A DNA stretch of 14,280 nt, from positions 1-14,280 of the forward strand of contig JAQTVX010000022.1 of assembly GCA_028706585.1 (NCBI GenBank), written 5' to 3'. Below, one piece after another: positions 5,164 through 13,331 of this stretch. The DNA comes from Candidatus Krumholzibacteriia bacterium (GTDB lineage: Bacteria; Krumholzibacteriota; Krumholzibacteriia; Krumholzibacteriales; Krumholzibacteriaceae). Numbering within the stretch: the first letter of the stretch is position 1; each line of letters starts with the position of its first letter. The translations under genes were made by a program, and so were the position numbers. The notes under the pieces were generated by a model that worked only from the letters and a program-made list of their open reading frames with translations, was not told the origin of the DNA and did no database searches.

Positions 5164-7482
5164 GTGCGCAGGTACATCATGGCGGTTCTTGCGGCGCTCT
5201 CACTCATCGGCAGTCCGGTTGCCCAGTCCCATTCCCGGCCTCAACCGGCGACCTCGGTTGTCCGAGTGAAGCTCACGAAGGAGGTCTCGCAGAGGGCGTT
5301 GCTCGAGCGGGGTGTCGATATCATGCATATCTATCCCGACGGACGCGCCGACCTCGCCGTCAACGATGAGCAGCTGGACTGGATCACATCGAAAGGGCCG
5401 CTCGTCGCCGTTCTGGAGAGGATCGATCTCGCGGCCCCCGCGGCGCTCGATGCGAACCTGGGGCTGTACTACACGTACGCGGAAATGACGGCCGCGTTCG
5501 ACTCCCTCGCGGATGCCTATCCGTCTCTGACGCTTCTGGATACGCTCGGGACGAGCTATGAGGGGCGTTCTATAGTGGCGATCAAGATCTCGGACAACGC
5601 CGCGAGCGACGAGAGCGAACCCGAGGTGCTGATGATGGGCTGCCACCATGCGCGGGAGCTCATGTCCGTAGAGGTGCCGGTTCGGTTCGCCAAGTACCTC
5701 CTCGACAACTACGGCATCGACGACAGGGCTACGGCCCTCGTCGACGGCCGCGAGATCTGGATCGTCCCGATGATAAACGTCGATGGGCACGTCTACGTCG
5801 AGAATAACCACTCCGGCTCTTCCGTCAACTGGTGGCGGAAGAACCGTAGGCCCAACTCGGACGGCAGCTTCGGCATCGATCTCAATAGGAACTATGGCTA
5901 CAACTGGGGATACGACGACATCGGAAGCTCGCCTGAGCCGTCTTCGGTGATCTACCGGGGAACCATGGCCTTCAGCGAGCTCGAAACGGCGGCGGTGAGA
6001 GATTTCTGCGCCGCGCATGAGTTCGCAGTGAGCCTTTCGTACCATTCCTATGGCGAGCTCATCCTCTATCCGTGGGGTTATGCCGCGCTCAACACGCCGG
6101 ATGATGACATATTCTCCGCTCTCGGAGATTCAATGGCGCAGGGCAATGATTATCTGGCCGGCAACGCCGCATCGGGGGCGATCTATATAACGAACGGCGA
6201 CAGCGACGATTGGCTCTACGGGGACAGGGAGACCAAAGGCGCCGTTTACGGTTTCACCGTTGAGGTCAACTCGTGGGATGAGGGCGGATTCTCGCCTGCC
6301 GAGAGCCTCATCATGCCGACGTTCGACAAGTTGCTCGGATTGAATCTGACTCTCATCGACCTGGCCGATGATCTGTCGCTGATCGTCGGGCCGGAAGCGC
6401 CCACGATGAATTCCATCACGATGCTCGATCCTCCGAGCTACAAGATCAGTTGGTCGGAGCCGGATGCCGGGGATTTGAATCCAGTCGTATCCTACGAGCT
6501 AACCGAGATCAAGAACCTCTCAGCAGGCATCGATTCCGTCGAAGCTGGAGATACGCTCTGGAAGGCCGATGGTTTTGCGCTTTCGAGTGAGCGCGCCTAT
6601 GCAGGTTCGTACAGCTTCTACTCGGGACGGGGAGATGAGCTCCATTGCACACTGAGCATGGCGAACATCTATCCCGTGTGGCTCCCATCCACGTTCTCCT
6701 GCTGCCTCTGGTACGACATAGAGGAGGAATGGGATTACGCCTATCTCGAGGCGAGCACCGACGACGGAGCCACATGGGTCACGGTTCCGGGCGACAGGAC
6801 GACCGACTACGACCCGAACGGGACCAACAGAGGAAACGGGATCACAGGTGCCTCGTCCGGCTGGGTCAGCGCCACCTTCGATCTGAGCGATTCTATGGTG
6901 AGCGAAAGGGGATTCATCCTGCTCCGATTCGTGTACATCACCGACGAATCAATGAACAACGAAGGGATATACGTGGATCTCGTGGATCCGGCGGTGCGCA
7001 TCGAGCGAGAATCGGCGATCGCGACGGATTACACGAGCACATCGTTCAATTGCACGCCCCGGGAGCTCGGCGACTTCGTTTATTACGTGAAGGGCTTCGA
7101 TGCCGACGGGCGCGCGAGCAAGCGGAGCAATCTCGCCGAGCATGAGGTGAACGATCTTTCGGACTCCTCCGGGGCCGGGCCCTTCGCGTCGAGACTCGAA
7201 CAGAACTATCCCAATCCCTTCAATCCGGCGACAACAATCGAGTTCAGCGTCGGCGATGTCGATGCCCCCGGGGGTCGGAAGGTGCATGCGTCTCTGCGGC
7301 TCTACGACGTATCGGGGCACCTCGTTTCGGTGCTGAAGGAGGGGATGTTCTCCGCGAACCGATACTCCGCCGAATGGAACGGCCTCGGAAAAGATGGGGA
7401 ACCCGTCGCGAGCGGTATATATTTTGCAGAGTTACGACTCAAGGACAAGGTTCTGGTTCGGAAGATGGTTCTGTTGAGGTAG
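5164..7482 (+). CDS. Secreted M14 zinc carboxypeptidase with FN3/InhA-like insert and C-terminal sorting domain
   Basis: This is a 772-residue exported metallocarboxypeptidase. From GTG 5164 there is a Sec signal peptide (about residues 1-22), a short propeptide-like region, and then the M14 catalytic domain at about 102-400. Zinc ligands are H162 and E165 (HARE) and H294 (SYHSYGE). N241-R242 in DLNRN bind the substrate carboxylate, and the catalytic Glu is E367 (FTVEVN). At about 410-445 and 620-656 lie the two halves of an FN3-like domain, split by a jelly-roll module at about 455-614. That module looks like the immune-inhibitor-A/MAM type (AGSYSFYSG, WYDIEEEWDYAYLE, STDDGATW). The last ~100 residues begin LEQNYPNPFNPATTIEFSV and end GIYFAELRLKDKVLVRKMVL, the FlgD-like/type-IX-style sorting module of FCB-type bacteria. 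It probably trims peptides outside the cell or on its surface. The next gene starts three bases after the stop. Confidence 0.93.
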   Translation: MRRYIMAVLAALSLIGSPVAQSHSRPQPATSVVRVKLTKEVSQRALLERGVDIMHIYPDGRADLAVNDEQLDWITSKGPLVAVLERIDLAAPAALDANLGLYYTYAEMTAAFDSLADAYPSLTLLDTLGTSYEGRSIVAIKISDNAASDESEPEVLMMGCHHARELMSVEVPVRFAKYLLDNYGIDDRATALVDGREIWIVPMINVDGHVYVENNHSGSSVNWWRKNRRPNSDGSFGIDLNRNYGYNWGYDDIGSSPEPSSVIYRGTMAFSELETAAVRDFCAAHEFAVSLSYHSYGELILYPWGYAALNTPDDDIFSALGDSMAQGNDYLAGNAASGAIYITNGDSDDWLYGDRETKGAVYGFTVEVNSWDEGGFSPAESLIMPTFDKLLGLNLTLIDLADDLSLIVGPEAPTMNSITMLDPPSYKISWSEPDAGDLNPVVSYELTEIKNLSAGIDSVEAGDTLWKADGFALSSERAYAGSYSFYSGRGDELHCTLSMANIYPVWLPSTFSCCLWYDIEEEWDYAYLEASTDDGATWVTVPGDRTTDYDPNGTNRGNGITGASSGWVSATFDLSDSMVSERGFILLRFVYITDESMNNEGIYVDLVDPAVRIERESAIATDYTSTSFNCTPRELGDFVYYVKGFDADGRASKRSNLAEHEVNDLSDSSGAGPFASRLEQNYPNPFNPATTIEFSVGDVDAPGGRKVHASLRLYDVSGHLVSVLKEGMFSANRYSAEWNGLGKDGEPVASGIYFAELRLKDKVLVRKMVLLR

Positions 7483-7485
7483 CAC

Positions 7486-8238
7486 GTGGTACTATCGGTC
7501 ATCATACCGGTCTATAACGAAGAGAGCACGATAGCGCTCGTTCTGCGCAAGCTGCTGGCCCTGTCGTTTCCATTCTCCGTGGAAATTATCGTTGTGGACG
7601 ATGGATCGACAGACCGCACGAAGGAGCTGATCGACGGCGTAAATCAAGACAACGTTTTCAAGGTTCACAGCTCTCTCATCAATCTCGGCAAAGGCGCGGC
7701 GGTGCGGTTCGGGCTCGAATATGCGAGCGGCGATTACGTGATCATTCAGGATGCAGATCTGGAACTGAACCCCGAGGACATTATCAAGCTGGTGCAGCCG
7801 ATCGCCGGCGGTGGGGTGGACGTCGTGTACGGCTCGCGTTTCAAATCGCGGACAACGCGGATTGCGTCGGTTCCATGGTACACGATTCTGGCGAACAAGA
7901 TACTCTCGTTCTATACGAATCTGCTTTATGGGAGCAAGCTCACCGACATGGCCACTTCCTACAAGCTGGCGAGGACGGATTTGATACGGAGCATCAATCT
8001 GAGGTGCATCGGATTCGAATTCGATCCGGAGATCACGGCGAAGCTCCTCAGGCTGGGGCACCGCATCGTCGAGGTGCCCATCAGTTACGAGCCGCGCACG
8101 ACGGAAGAGGGGAAGAAGATCACGTGGTGGGACGGTTTCAGGTTCATGTACTATCTCACCAAGTTCCGTTTCCAGAAGGCGGACTCTTTTGTGAAGAAGG
8201 CGAGAAAATCCGGCGCTGCTTTTCCCGCCTCTACCTGA
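7486..8238 (+). CDS. GT2 glycosyltransferase, DPM1/polyprenyl-phosphate-type (copy 1)
   Basis: This is a 250-residue family-2 glycosyltransferase with a single catalytic domain and no C-terminal membrane helices. Motifs in order are IIPVYNE (6-12), VVDDGSTD (D38, D39) for nucleotide binding, GKGAAVR (68-74), QDADLE (D89, D91) for metal/nucleotide sugar, VYGSRF, and a C-terminal SYEPRT...GKKITWWDG block. Together these fit the dolichol/undecaprenyl-phosphate sugar synthases, which transfer a sugar from an NDP- or GDP-sugar to a polyprenyl phosphate on the inner membrane face; the sugar is not readable. GTG 7486 follows GAGGT (7476-7480), which overlaps the stop of the carboxypeptidase gene, so translation is probably coupled. 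It is paralogous to the gene at 10358-11062. Confidence 0.9.
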   Translation: MVLSVIIPVYNEESTIALVLRKLLALSFPFSVEIIVVDDGSTDRTKELIDGVNQDNVFKVHSSLINLGKGAAVRFGLEYASGDYVIIQDADLELNPEDIIKLVQPIAGGGVDVVYGSRFKSRTTRIASVPWYTILANKILSFYTNLLYGSKLTDMATSYKLARTDLIRSINLRCIGFEFDPEITAKLLRLGHRIVEVPISYEPRTTEEGKKITWWDGFRFMYYLTKFRFQKADSFVKKARKSGAAFPAST

Positions 8239-8272
8239 GGCGCCAGAACCCGTTTTCGAGAGCAAGGACCGC

Positions 8273-9262
8273 ATGAAAAACTGGAAGGCCCTCGTAGGCG
8301 TAGGCTTCAGCGCGCTGTTTCTCTATCTGGCTTTTCGCTCGATCCACCTGAATGAGCTGGCGCGCGCATTCAAGGGCGCCGACTACGGTCCCGTGATCCC
8401 CGCAATGTTCCTCGTTTCCGCAGGCATCCTCATGAAGGCGGTCCGATGGCGTTACGTCCTGCTCCCGATCAAGAGCATCGGAATTCCGAGCCTTTTCTAC
8501 GCGACGGGAATCGGATCGATGGTCAACGTAGCCGTGCCGGCGCGCCTCGGAGAGCTGGTTCGCGCGCACGCAATCGGGAAGAAGGAGGAGATCTCGAGGA
8601 GCGCTTCCTTCGCGACGATCGTCGTCGAGAGGGTTCTGGACGGTTTTGCACTTCTCTTCCTGCTGGCGATCGTGGCGCTGTTCGGCGCCGGGTATTTCCA
8701 GGGATGGCTCGAGCGCGCCGGCTATGTGGCGATCATCGGCTACCTATTCGCGCTCGCGATGCTCATGCTCCTCAAGACGCATACGAGCTTCGCCGTGCGC
8801 GTCGCGGAGACCCTTTTCAGACCGCTTCCGCCGGTGGCGCGGACGAAGCTCGTAACAGTCCTGAATTCGTTCATCGAGGGGCTCAAGATATTCCGCAGCA
8901 TCCGGAACATGGTCGCCGCGATCATCCTTTCGCCGGTCGTCTGGCTACCGAACGTGGCGGTGATCCACCTGCTGTTGGCGTCGGCGGGAATTCACCTGTC
9001 GGTTCTTGTTTCGGTTCTGCTCCTGGTCGCCCTCTGCATCGGGGTCGCTATTCCCTCGGCGCCGGGATTCATCGGCAACGTGCAGTTCGTTTGCGTCGCC
9101 ATATTGAAGCTCTACGGCGTATCCGGAGAGAGTGCCATGATGTTCTCACTGATCTATACGGGCTGCGTCTTCATCGCCGTCATGGCAACTGGGCTCGTGT
9201 GCGTGCTCGCAGAAGGCTTGTCATTTGAGGAAATAGGAAGTATGATCAAGCTTGAGAAGTGA
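8273..9262 (+). CDS. YbhN/LPG-synthase-TM-type integral membrane protein (flippase-like)
   Basis: This 329-residue polytopic protein, with about seven to eight hydrophobic segments, belongs to the UPF0104 / lysylphosphatidylglycerol-synthase transmembrane family. Family signatures are MKAVRWRYVL (about residues 45-54), VPARLGELVRA (about 87-97) and VVERVLDG (about 116-123). Members include the membrane half of MprF and glycan-associated AglD-like proteins, and some are proposed to move lipids or lipid-linked sugars. No LPG-synthase catalytic domain is attached. ATG 8273 has AAGGA four bases upstream. It sits 34 bases after the first GT2 and in the same run as a second GT2 and a Wzx-like flippase. 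A role in handling the lipid-linked sugar product is likely but inferred. Confidence 0.87.
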   Translation: MKNWKALVGVGFSALFLYLAFRSIHLNELARAFKGADYGPVIPAMFLVSAGILMKAVRWRYVLLPIKSIGIPSLFYATGIGSMVNVAVPARLGELVRAHAIGKKEEISRSASFATIVVERVLDGFALLFLLAIVALFGAGYFQGWLERAGYVAIIGYLFALAMLMLLKTHTSFAVRVAETLFRPLPPVARTKLVTVLNSFIEGLKIFRSIRNMVAAIILSPVVWLPNVAVIHLLLASAGIHLSVLVSVLLLVALCIGVAIPSAPGFIGNVQFVCVAILKLYGVSGESAMMFSLIYTGCVFIAVMATGLVCVLAEGLSFEEIGSMIKLEK

Positions 9263-9315
9263 CACTGGCGTCGCTCGCCGAATTCAGTCGAGCGGATCCA
9301 CCCGGCGGAAATGCC

Positions 9316-9330
9316 AAAGGAGGAAAGGAG
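9316..9330 (+). promoter_or_regulatory. Purine-rich ribosome binding region that sets the M29 start
   Basis: Two Shine-Dalgarno-like cores lie in tandem, AAAGGAGG followed by AAAGGAG, the second ending 6 bases before ATG 9337. This rules out the longer upstream reading from about 9259, which overlaps the end of the preceding gene. Confidence 0.7.
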
Positions 9331-9336
9331 CGAGGG

Positions 9337-10281
9337 ATGGACAAGCTTTACAGCGCCGCGAAGCGCGCCATGGTTCAGTCGCTGAAGGTGAAGAAGGGAG
9401 AGCAGCTGCTCCTGGTCACCGATCGCCAGAAGATGAAGATCGCCGAGGCGCTCGCTTACTGGGCGAACAGGTCGGGTGCCGAGGTGACGACGTACCTCAT
9501 GACCGAGACGGTTCGTCCGATCGCGGCACCGACGTCCATTTTCAAGGAAATGATCGCGGCGGCCGACCTCACGATGTACATGCTGGATGCGCGCATCCAG
9601 GAAAAGCCGTTCCGCGGCTTCATGGTCGCTAACGGCTCCAAGAGGGGCCGCATCTGCATGATGCCTGGGATCACGGTCGACATGATGGAAAGGCTCGTCA
9701 ACATCGATTTCACGAACATGGACCGGCTCACGCGCAAGGTGATACGCGCGCTGCAGAATTGCCCTGACGTTCACGTGACGAACGGTCTCGGCACCGACAT
9801 CAGCTTCAGCGTCAAGGGTCGGAAGTGGGATAACGACAACGGCGACATCAGCTCGAAGGGCAAGCAAGGCAACCTGCCGGCCGGCGAATGCTATACGTGT
9901 CCCGTGGAGGGCAGCTTTTCCGGACGCATCATCTTCAGCCTCATCGATGACAAGATCGGCCGAGGCGAAATGCTCTTCAAAAAGGGGAAGCTAGTCTCGT
10001 TCAAGGGCAAGGGCATCGTCGAGATCATGAAGGGGATCGGCAGCGATCCGACTGGGCGCGTCGTGGGCGAGTTCGGCATAGGAACGAACCGCGGCGCGAA
10101 GATCTGCAAGAACATGCTCGAGGCCGAAAAAGCGTTCGGCACGGTTCATTTCGCCATCGGCGACAGCTACGGACTGGGAACCAACAAGAGCAAGTTCCAC
10201 TTCGATGCGCTCGTCGACAAAGCGACGCTCGTTGCCGGCGAGAGAGCGATAATCAAGAACGGCGTTTTTCTCATGAAGTGA
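9337..10281 (+). CDS. M29-type metallo-aminopeptidase (leucyl aminopeptidase-like)
   Basis: This is a 314-residue member of the thermophilic aminopeptidase (M29) family, cytoplasmic enzymes that remove N-terminal residues using two divalent metals. All expected active-site positions are visible in order: E184 in GNLPAGECYTCP, E245 in GEFGIGTN, H271 in VHFAIGDSY, the Tyr seven residues later (Y278), and the H288-x-D290 pair in KFHFDAL. The order and the HxD and H+7-Tyr spacing follow what I recall of the AmpT/AmpS ligand sets. It is shorter than classical AmpS/AmpT (about 400 residues), mainly at the N-terminus, like many short homologues labelled leucyl aminopeptidase. It sits between glycan genes, so a role tied to that locus cannot be excluded, but housekeeping peptide turnover is equally possible. 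Confidence 0.85.
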   Translation: MDKLYSAAKRAMVQSLKVKKGEQLLLVTDRQKMKIAEALAYWANRSGAEVTTYLMTETVRPIAAPTSIFKEMIAAADLTMYMLDARIQEKPFRGFMVANGSKRGRICMMPGITVDMMERLVNIDFTNMDRLTRKVIRALQNCPDVHVTNGLGTDISFSVKGRKWDNDNGDISSKGKQGNLPAGECYTCPVEGSFSGRIIFSLIDDKIGRGEMLFKKGKLVSFKGKGIVEIMKGIGSDPTGRVVGEFGIGTNRGAKICKNMLEAEKAFGTVHFAIGDSYGLGTNKSKFHFDALVDKATLVAGERAIIKNGVFLMK

Positions 10282-10357
10282 CGGTTCCGAGGCGCGAGAG
10301 GCGCGATGAACGCATTGCGTCCAGGCTCTTTTCGCGGAAGGAGCTGCTTCAACGGCG

Positions 10358-11062
10358 ATGGTTGTCAGGGGTGAAGCGGCCGCGCACGTCGTAAGCGTCA
10401 TCGTTCCCGTGTACAATGAGACCGATACGATGCGGGAACTGCTTTTGCGTCTGCGCGAGGCGCCTTTTCCGAAGGAGATCATCGTCGTCGACGATTGCTC
10501 CACGAACGGCACTGACCGGCTGCTCCGGGAGCAGCGGGATATCGTTCTGGTGCACCACGATCGCAATCGCGGCAAGGGGGCGGCGATACGGAGCGGCATC
10601 GAACACGCGTCGGGGGATGTCATCATTATCCAGGACGCCGATTTGGAATACGATCCGAACGAGATCGCGAAGGTCGTTGCGCCGATCCTGGAAGGAAAGA
10701 CGGATATCGTCTACGGAAGCCGCTTCATTCGCGGATTCCCGAAGGCTCTGCCGCTAGCGAACAGGATCGCGAACGTGGTCCTCGTGTGGACCGTCCGTCT
10801 GCTGTTCGCATACAGGCTCAGCGACGAGGCGACATGCTACAAGGCGTTCCGCGCAGAGATACTGAAATCGATGAGGCTCAACTGCGAGCGTTTCGAGTTC
10901 TGTCCCGAGGTCACCGCGAAGGCGCTTCGCGCTCGGCGCAAAATCGCCGAGGTGGAACTCATCAATTATCAACCGCGGACGCTCAGGCAGGGAAAGAAAA
11001 TCCGCTGGACCGACGGGCTTGAGGCGATCTTCACGCTCGTACGATACCGGTTCACGGCCTGA
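10358..11062 (+). CDS. GT2 glycosyltransferase, DPM1/polyprenyl-phosphate-type (copy 2)
   Basis: This 234-residue single-domain family-2 glycosyltransferase is closely parallel to the copy at 7486-8238. Motifs are VIVPVYNE (14-21), VVDDCSTNGTD (D45, D46; Cys replaces the usual Gly of DDGSTD), RGKGAAIR (71-78), IQDADLEYDP (D93, D95), VYGSRF and NYQPRT...GKKIRWTDG. It lacks C-terminal membrane helices. The ATG at 10358 is the best available start, although AAGGAG (10338-10343) is 14 bases away, longer than usual. The two copies probably arose by duplication and may load different sugars on the same lipid carrier. The Wzx-like flippase begins 18 bases after its stop. Confidence 0.88.
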   Translation: MVVRGEAAAHVVSVIVPVYNETDTMRELLLRLREAPFPKEIIVVDDCSTNGTDRLLREQRDIVLVHHDRNRGKGAAIRSGIEHASGDVIIIQDADLEYDPNEIAKVVAPILEGKTDIVYGSRFIRGFPKALPLANRIANVVLVWTVRLLFAYRLSDEATCYKAFRAEILKSMRLNCERFEFCPEVTAKALRARRKIAEVELINYQPRTLRQGKKIRWTDGLEAIFTLVRYRFTA

Positions 11063-11080
11063 GACGCATATAAGGAACGA

Positions 11081-12520
11081 GTGGCTTCTCTTACGAAACG
11101 AACGGCCATCCTGATCATCTGCCGAACGACGAACTACGGCGTGCAGCTCCTCTCGCCGCTCTTTCTCGTGAGGATTTTGGACGTTCATGCGTACGGGCAG
11201 TACCGGGAGTTCGTCCTGTACGCAATGATAGCCGCCAGCATAATCACCTTCTCGATCCCGACCAGTCTCATCTACTTCATGCCCAAGTTCCCCCAGCGAG
11301 AGCGGCAGGGCGTGACGCACTCCGCGCTCTTCCTTCTCACCACGTCGCTCGCGGGAATTCTGGTCATTTTTCTCGGAAGGGACCTCATCCGTTCGAGAAC
11401 GAGCTATGATTTCGTGTATCCGCTCATGATGTACGTATTCTTCTTCGTGAATCTCGACTTCTTCGAAAGCTACGCCCTCGGCAAGAAGCGCGCTTTCGCC
11501 GTTCTTCTCTATTCGACGACGCGCATCGCGGCGCGCATCGTTTCGATTGTCGTGACCGCGTATATCACGCACGACATCATGGCGGTTCTCAAGGTCATGA
11601 TCGCCGTGGAGATCGTCAAATGCGTCCTGCTCGCGTTCATTTTTCGCAGGCACTTCACGAAGAGCCTCGACGCCGCGCTGGCGAGAGAGCAGCTTCGGTT
11701 CATCGTTCCGCTGGGATCGGCCGAGGTGATCAGATACTGCAACTCCGAGCTCTCGAAGGTCGTCATATCCGTGACGATGGGGGTGGAAAGCCTCGCTCTT
11801 TACACGATCGGAAGCTACCAGATACCGGTGATCAACATCATTAGATCGAGCGTCATCGACGTCATCTTTCCGGATATGACGCTGGCGTGCGACCGGGATC
11901 GGCTGAGGCTATGGCAGCGCGCCAACGTCGTGTTCTGCTTCATGATCATTCCCATCTTCGCCGTATTCATGTATCATGCGCGGACGGTTATCGACGTGCT
12001 CTTCACGAGCCAATACCTCGCTGCCGTGCCCCTTTTCAGGATCTATCTCGCCATGATGCTCATGCAGTGCTTCGAGATGGGGACCCCCCTGCGCGCGATG
12101 AACGAGAACCGATACTTCGTTCTCGGCAGCATCATCTCTCTCGCCATCGACATCGGCATCATTTTCGCCCTTTTCAGAATAGTCGGTTTCCTGATCCCGG
12201 CGATAGCCGTAATAGCAGGGGAGTCGGCGGTCCTGTGGTATCTCGGGCGCAAGATTCTGCGGCTCTACAGCGTGAAGCTGGGCGGGCTTCTCATGTGGCG
12301 CAAGATATTCGCCATCGCGGCCTCGTGTCTCGCGGCCTGCCCGCTCCTCTTTGCCGGCGAATTGCTTCCTCTGAATGCGGTCGGTCGCGCCGTCGTATCC
12401 TCGTGTGTTTATCTCGCGGCATATATGCTGATCGTGAGACGTTTGAAGATTGATGAGGTTGATCTCATGGTCGCGAGAGCGGGAGACGGCGTCCGCCGGA
12501 TACTATCCCTTCGCACATGA
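11081..12520 (+). CDS. Polysaccharide/oligosaccharide flippase (MOP superfamily, Wzx-like)
   Basis: This 479-residue, highly hydrophobic protein has about 12-14 predicted membrane helices. It begins VASLTKRTAILIICRTTNYGVQ and continues with LLSPLFLVRILDVHAYGQYREF. This N-terminal pattern (a first helix, then L-x-x-x-x-Y-G-x-Y/F) is typical of MOP-superfamily O-antigen/teichuronic-acid-type exporters that flip lipid-linked glycans across the inner membrane. A second half opens near LRFIVPLGSAEVIRYCNSELSKVV, as in the family's internal repeat. GTG 11081 has AAGGA four bases upstream. It closes the plus-strand glycan run and overlaps the convergent PPTase gene by 18 bases. The exact glycan is unknown. 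Confidence 0.88.
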   Translation: MASLTKRTAILIICRTTNYGVQLLSPLFLVRILDVHAYGQYREFVLYAMIAASIITFSIPTSLIYFMPKFPQRERQGVTHSALFLLTTSLAGILVIFLGRDLIRSRTSYDFVYPLMMYVFFFVNLDFFESYALGKKRAFAVLLYSTTRIAARIVSIVVTAYITHDIMAVLKVMIAVEIVKCVLLAFIFRRHFTKSLDAALAREQLRFIVPLGSAEVIRYCNSELSKVVISVTMGVESLALYTIGSYQIPVINIIRSSVIDVIFPDMTLACDRDRLRLWQRANVVFCFMIIPIFAVFMYHARTVIDVLFTSQYLAAVPLFRIYLAMMLMQCFEMGTPLRAMNENRYFVLGSIISLAIDIGIIFALFRIVGFLIPAIAVIAGESAVLWYLGRKILRLYSVKLGGLLMWRKIFAIAASCLAACPLLFAGELLPLNAVGRAVVSSCVYLAAYMLIVRRLKIDEVDLMVARAGDGVRRILSLRT

Positions 12521-13330
12521 TCCGAGCGGCCGTTGCGTGAAGCCGGGCACTTTCCATGTCTCCGCATCGAATTCGCCGAGTTGTCCGCATACTATGCGGC
12601 AGCCGGTTGCATTGCAGGCCACAGCCGCCGCAAAGCCCGGAGGAGCGGGAAGGCTTCGAAGCGTCCAATCGATGCAGTCCGCGGATCCTGCGTCGCTCGA
12701 GAGGATCCTCGGAGACCCCGCGGGAAGCGATGATACGTCCAGCAGCCGGGGTGGATAGGAAAGCCCCGCGCCGCGCGCCTTCACAAACGCCTCCTTGAGT
12801 GTCCAGTATCTGAAGGAGGCGTGCGTACGCTCCGCCGGCGCGAGTGAGTCGATTACGGAACGCTCGGCGAGGGTGAATGATTCGACCCTCATGTTCTTGT
12901 TGAAAACGCCGGGGTCTTCATACTCGATGTCCACTCCGATCTCCCGATCGAGCGCCACGCCGAAGAGCGCTGTGCTCCGCGAGTACGACATGTTGAAGCG
13001 GAGCGTTTTCCCGAAGGAACAGCGATTGAGAACGGGCTTGCCGGATGTGTTCCGGCCGAATTGCAGCTCGCTCGGCGTTATGCCGATATAGGCGGCGAGA
13101 AGCCGTCTCAGCGTTCCATGAGCGGAGATGAAGCGGTCTCGATCGCACGGAAATCTGAATGCGGCGGCCCTCGCGAGCTCCCCTTGCGATAGCGTTTGGC
13201 GGAGCGCCGCCAACGTCACCGGCGGCAGCTCCAGGGGCGCGATCCACACGTGAATCTCGCCGCCGTTCGACCGGTGCCGGGCGCCGGGCGCCGGCATCCG
13301 CAGTCCCTGTGCGCGCAGCCTCGATGCCAT
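12503..13330 (-). CDS. Sfp-type 4'-phosphopantetheinyl transferase
   Basis: This enzyme transfers the phosphopantetheine arm of coenzyme A to a Ser of carrier proteins in NRPS/PKS systems. The 275-residue protein has the two-half Sfp fold pattern: HVWIAPLEL at the N-terminus, the GRNTSGKPVL block, FNMSYS (112-117), then GVDIEYED (D134, E136 bind Mg) and FRYWTLKEAFVKARGAGLS (W176, K179, E180, K184). The usual SHS of the middle motif is SYS (Tyr116), an uncommon change at a CoA-phosphate-contacting position. The N-terminus has about 20 extra basic residues, so a later start is possible. The ATG is separated by one base from the stop of the upstream thioesterase-bearing gene, with GGAAGAGA just inside that gene as the likely ribosome site, so the two are probably translationally coupled. 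Confidence 0.92.
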   Translation of the reverse strand: MASRLRAQGLRMPAPGARHRSNGGEIHVWIAPLELPPVTLAALRQTLSQGELARAAAFRFPCDRDRFISAHGTLRRLLAAYIGITPSELQFGRNTSGKPVLNRCSFGKTLRFNMSYSRSTALFGVALDREIGVDIEYEDPGVFNKNMRVESFTLAERSVIDSLAPAERTHASFRYWTLKEAFVKARGAGLSYPPRLLDVSSLPAGSPRILSSDAGSADCIDWTLRSLPAPPGFAAAVACNATGCRIVCGQLGEFDAETWKVPGFTQRPLGSCAKG

Positions 13331-13331
13331 A

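Noticed and set aside
5200..6045. A 281-codon minus-strand frame opposite the carboxypeptidase
   Set aside because: It lies antisense to the catalytic M14 domain, whose ligands are all intact, and it has no family features.
10289..10306. Tandem 9-base repeat GAGGCGCGA
   Set aside because: Only two copies in GC-rich DNA; no sign of function beyond chance.
10306..10374. A 22-codon open frame (ATG 10306) between the M29 gene and the second GT2, overlapping the GT2 start
   Set aside because: It is short, has low-complexity Arg/Gly/Cys composition and only a GAGG-like site within a tandem GAGGCGCGA repeat (10289-10306). A leader peptide coupling GT2 translation is possible but unsupported.
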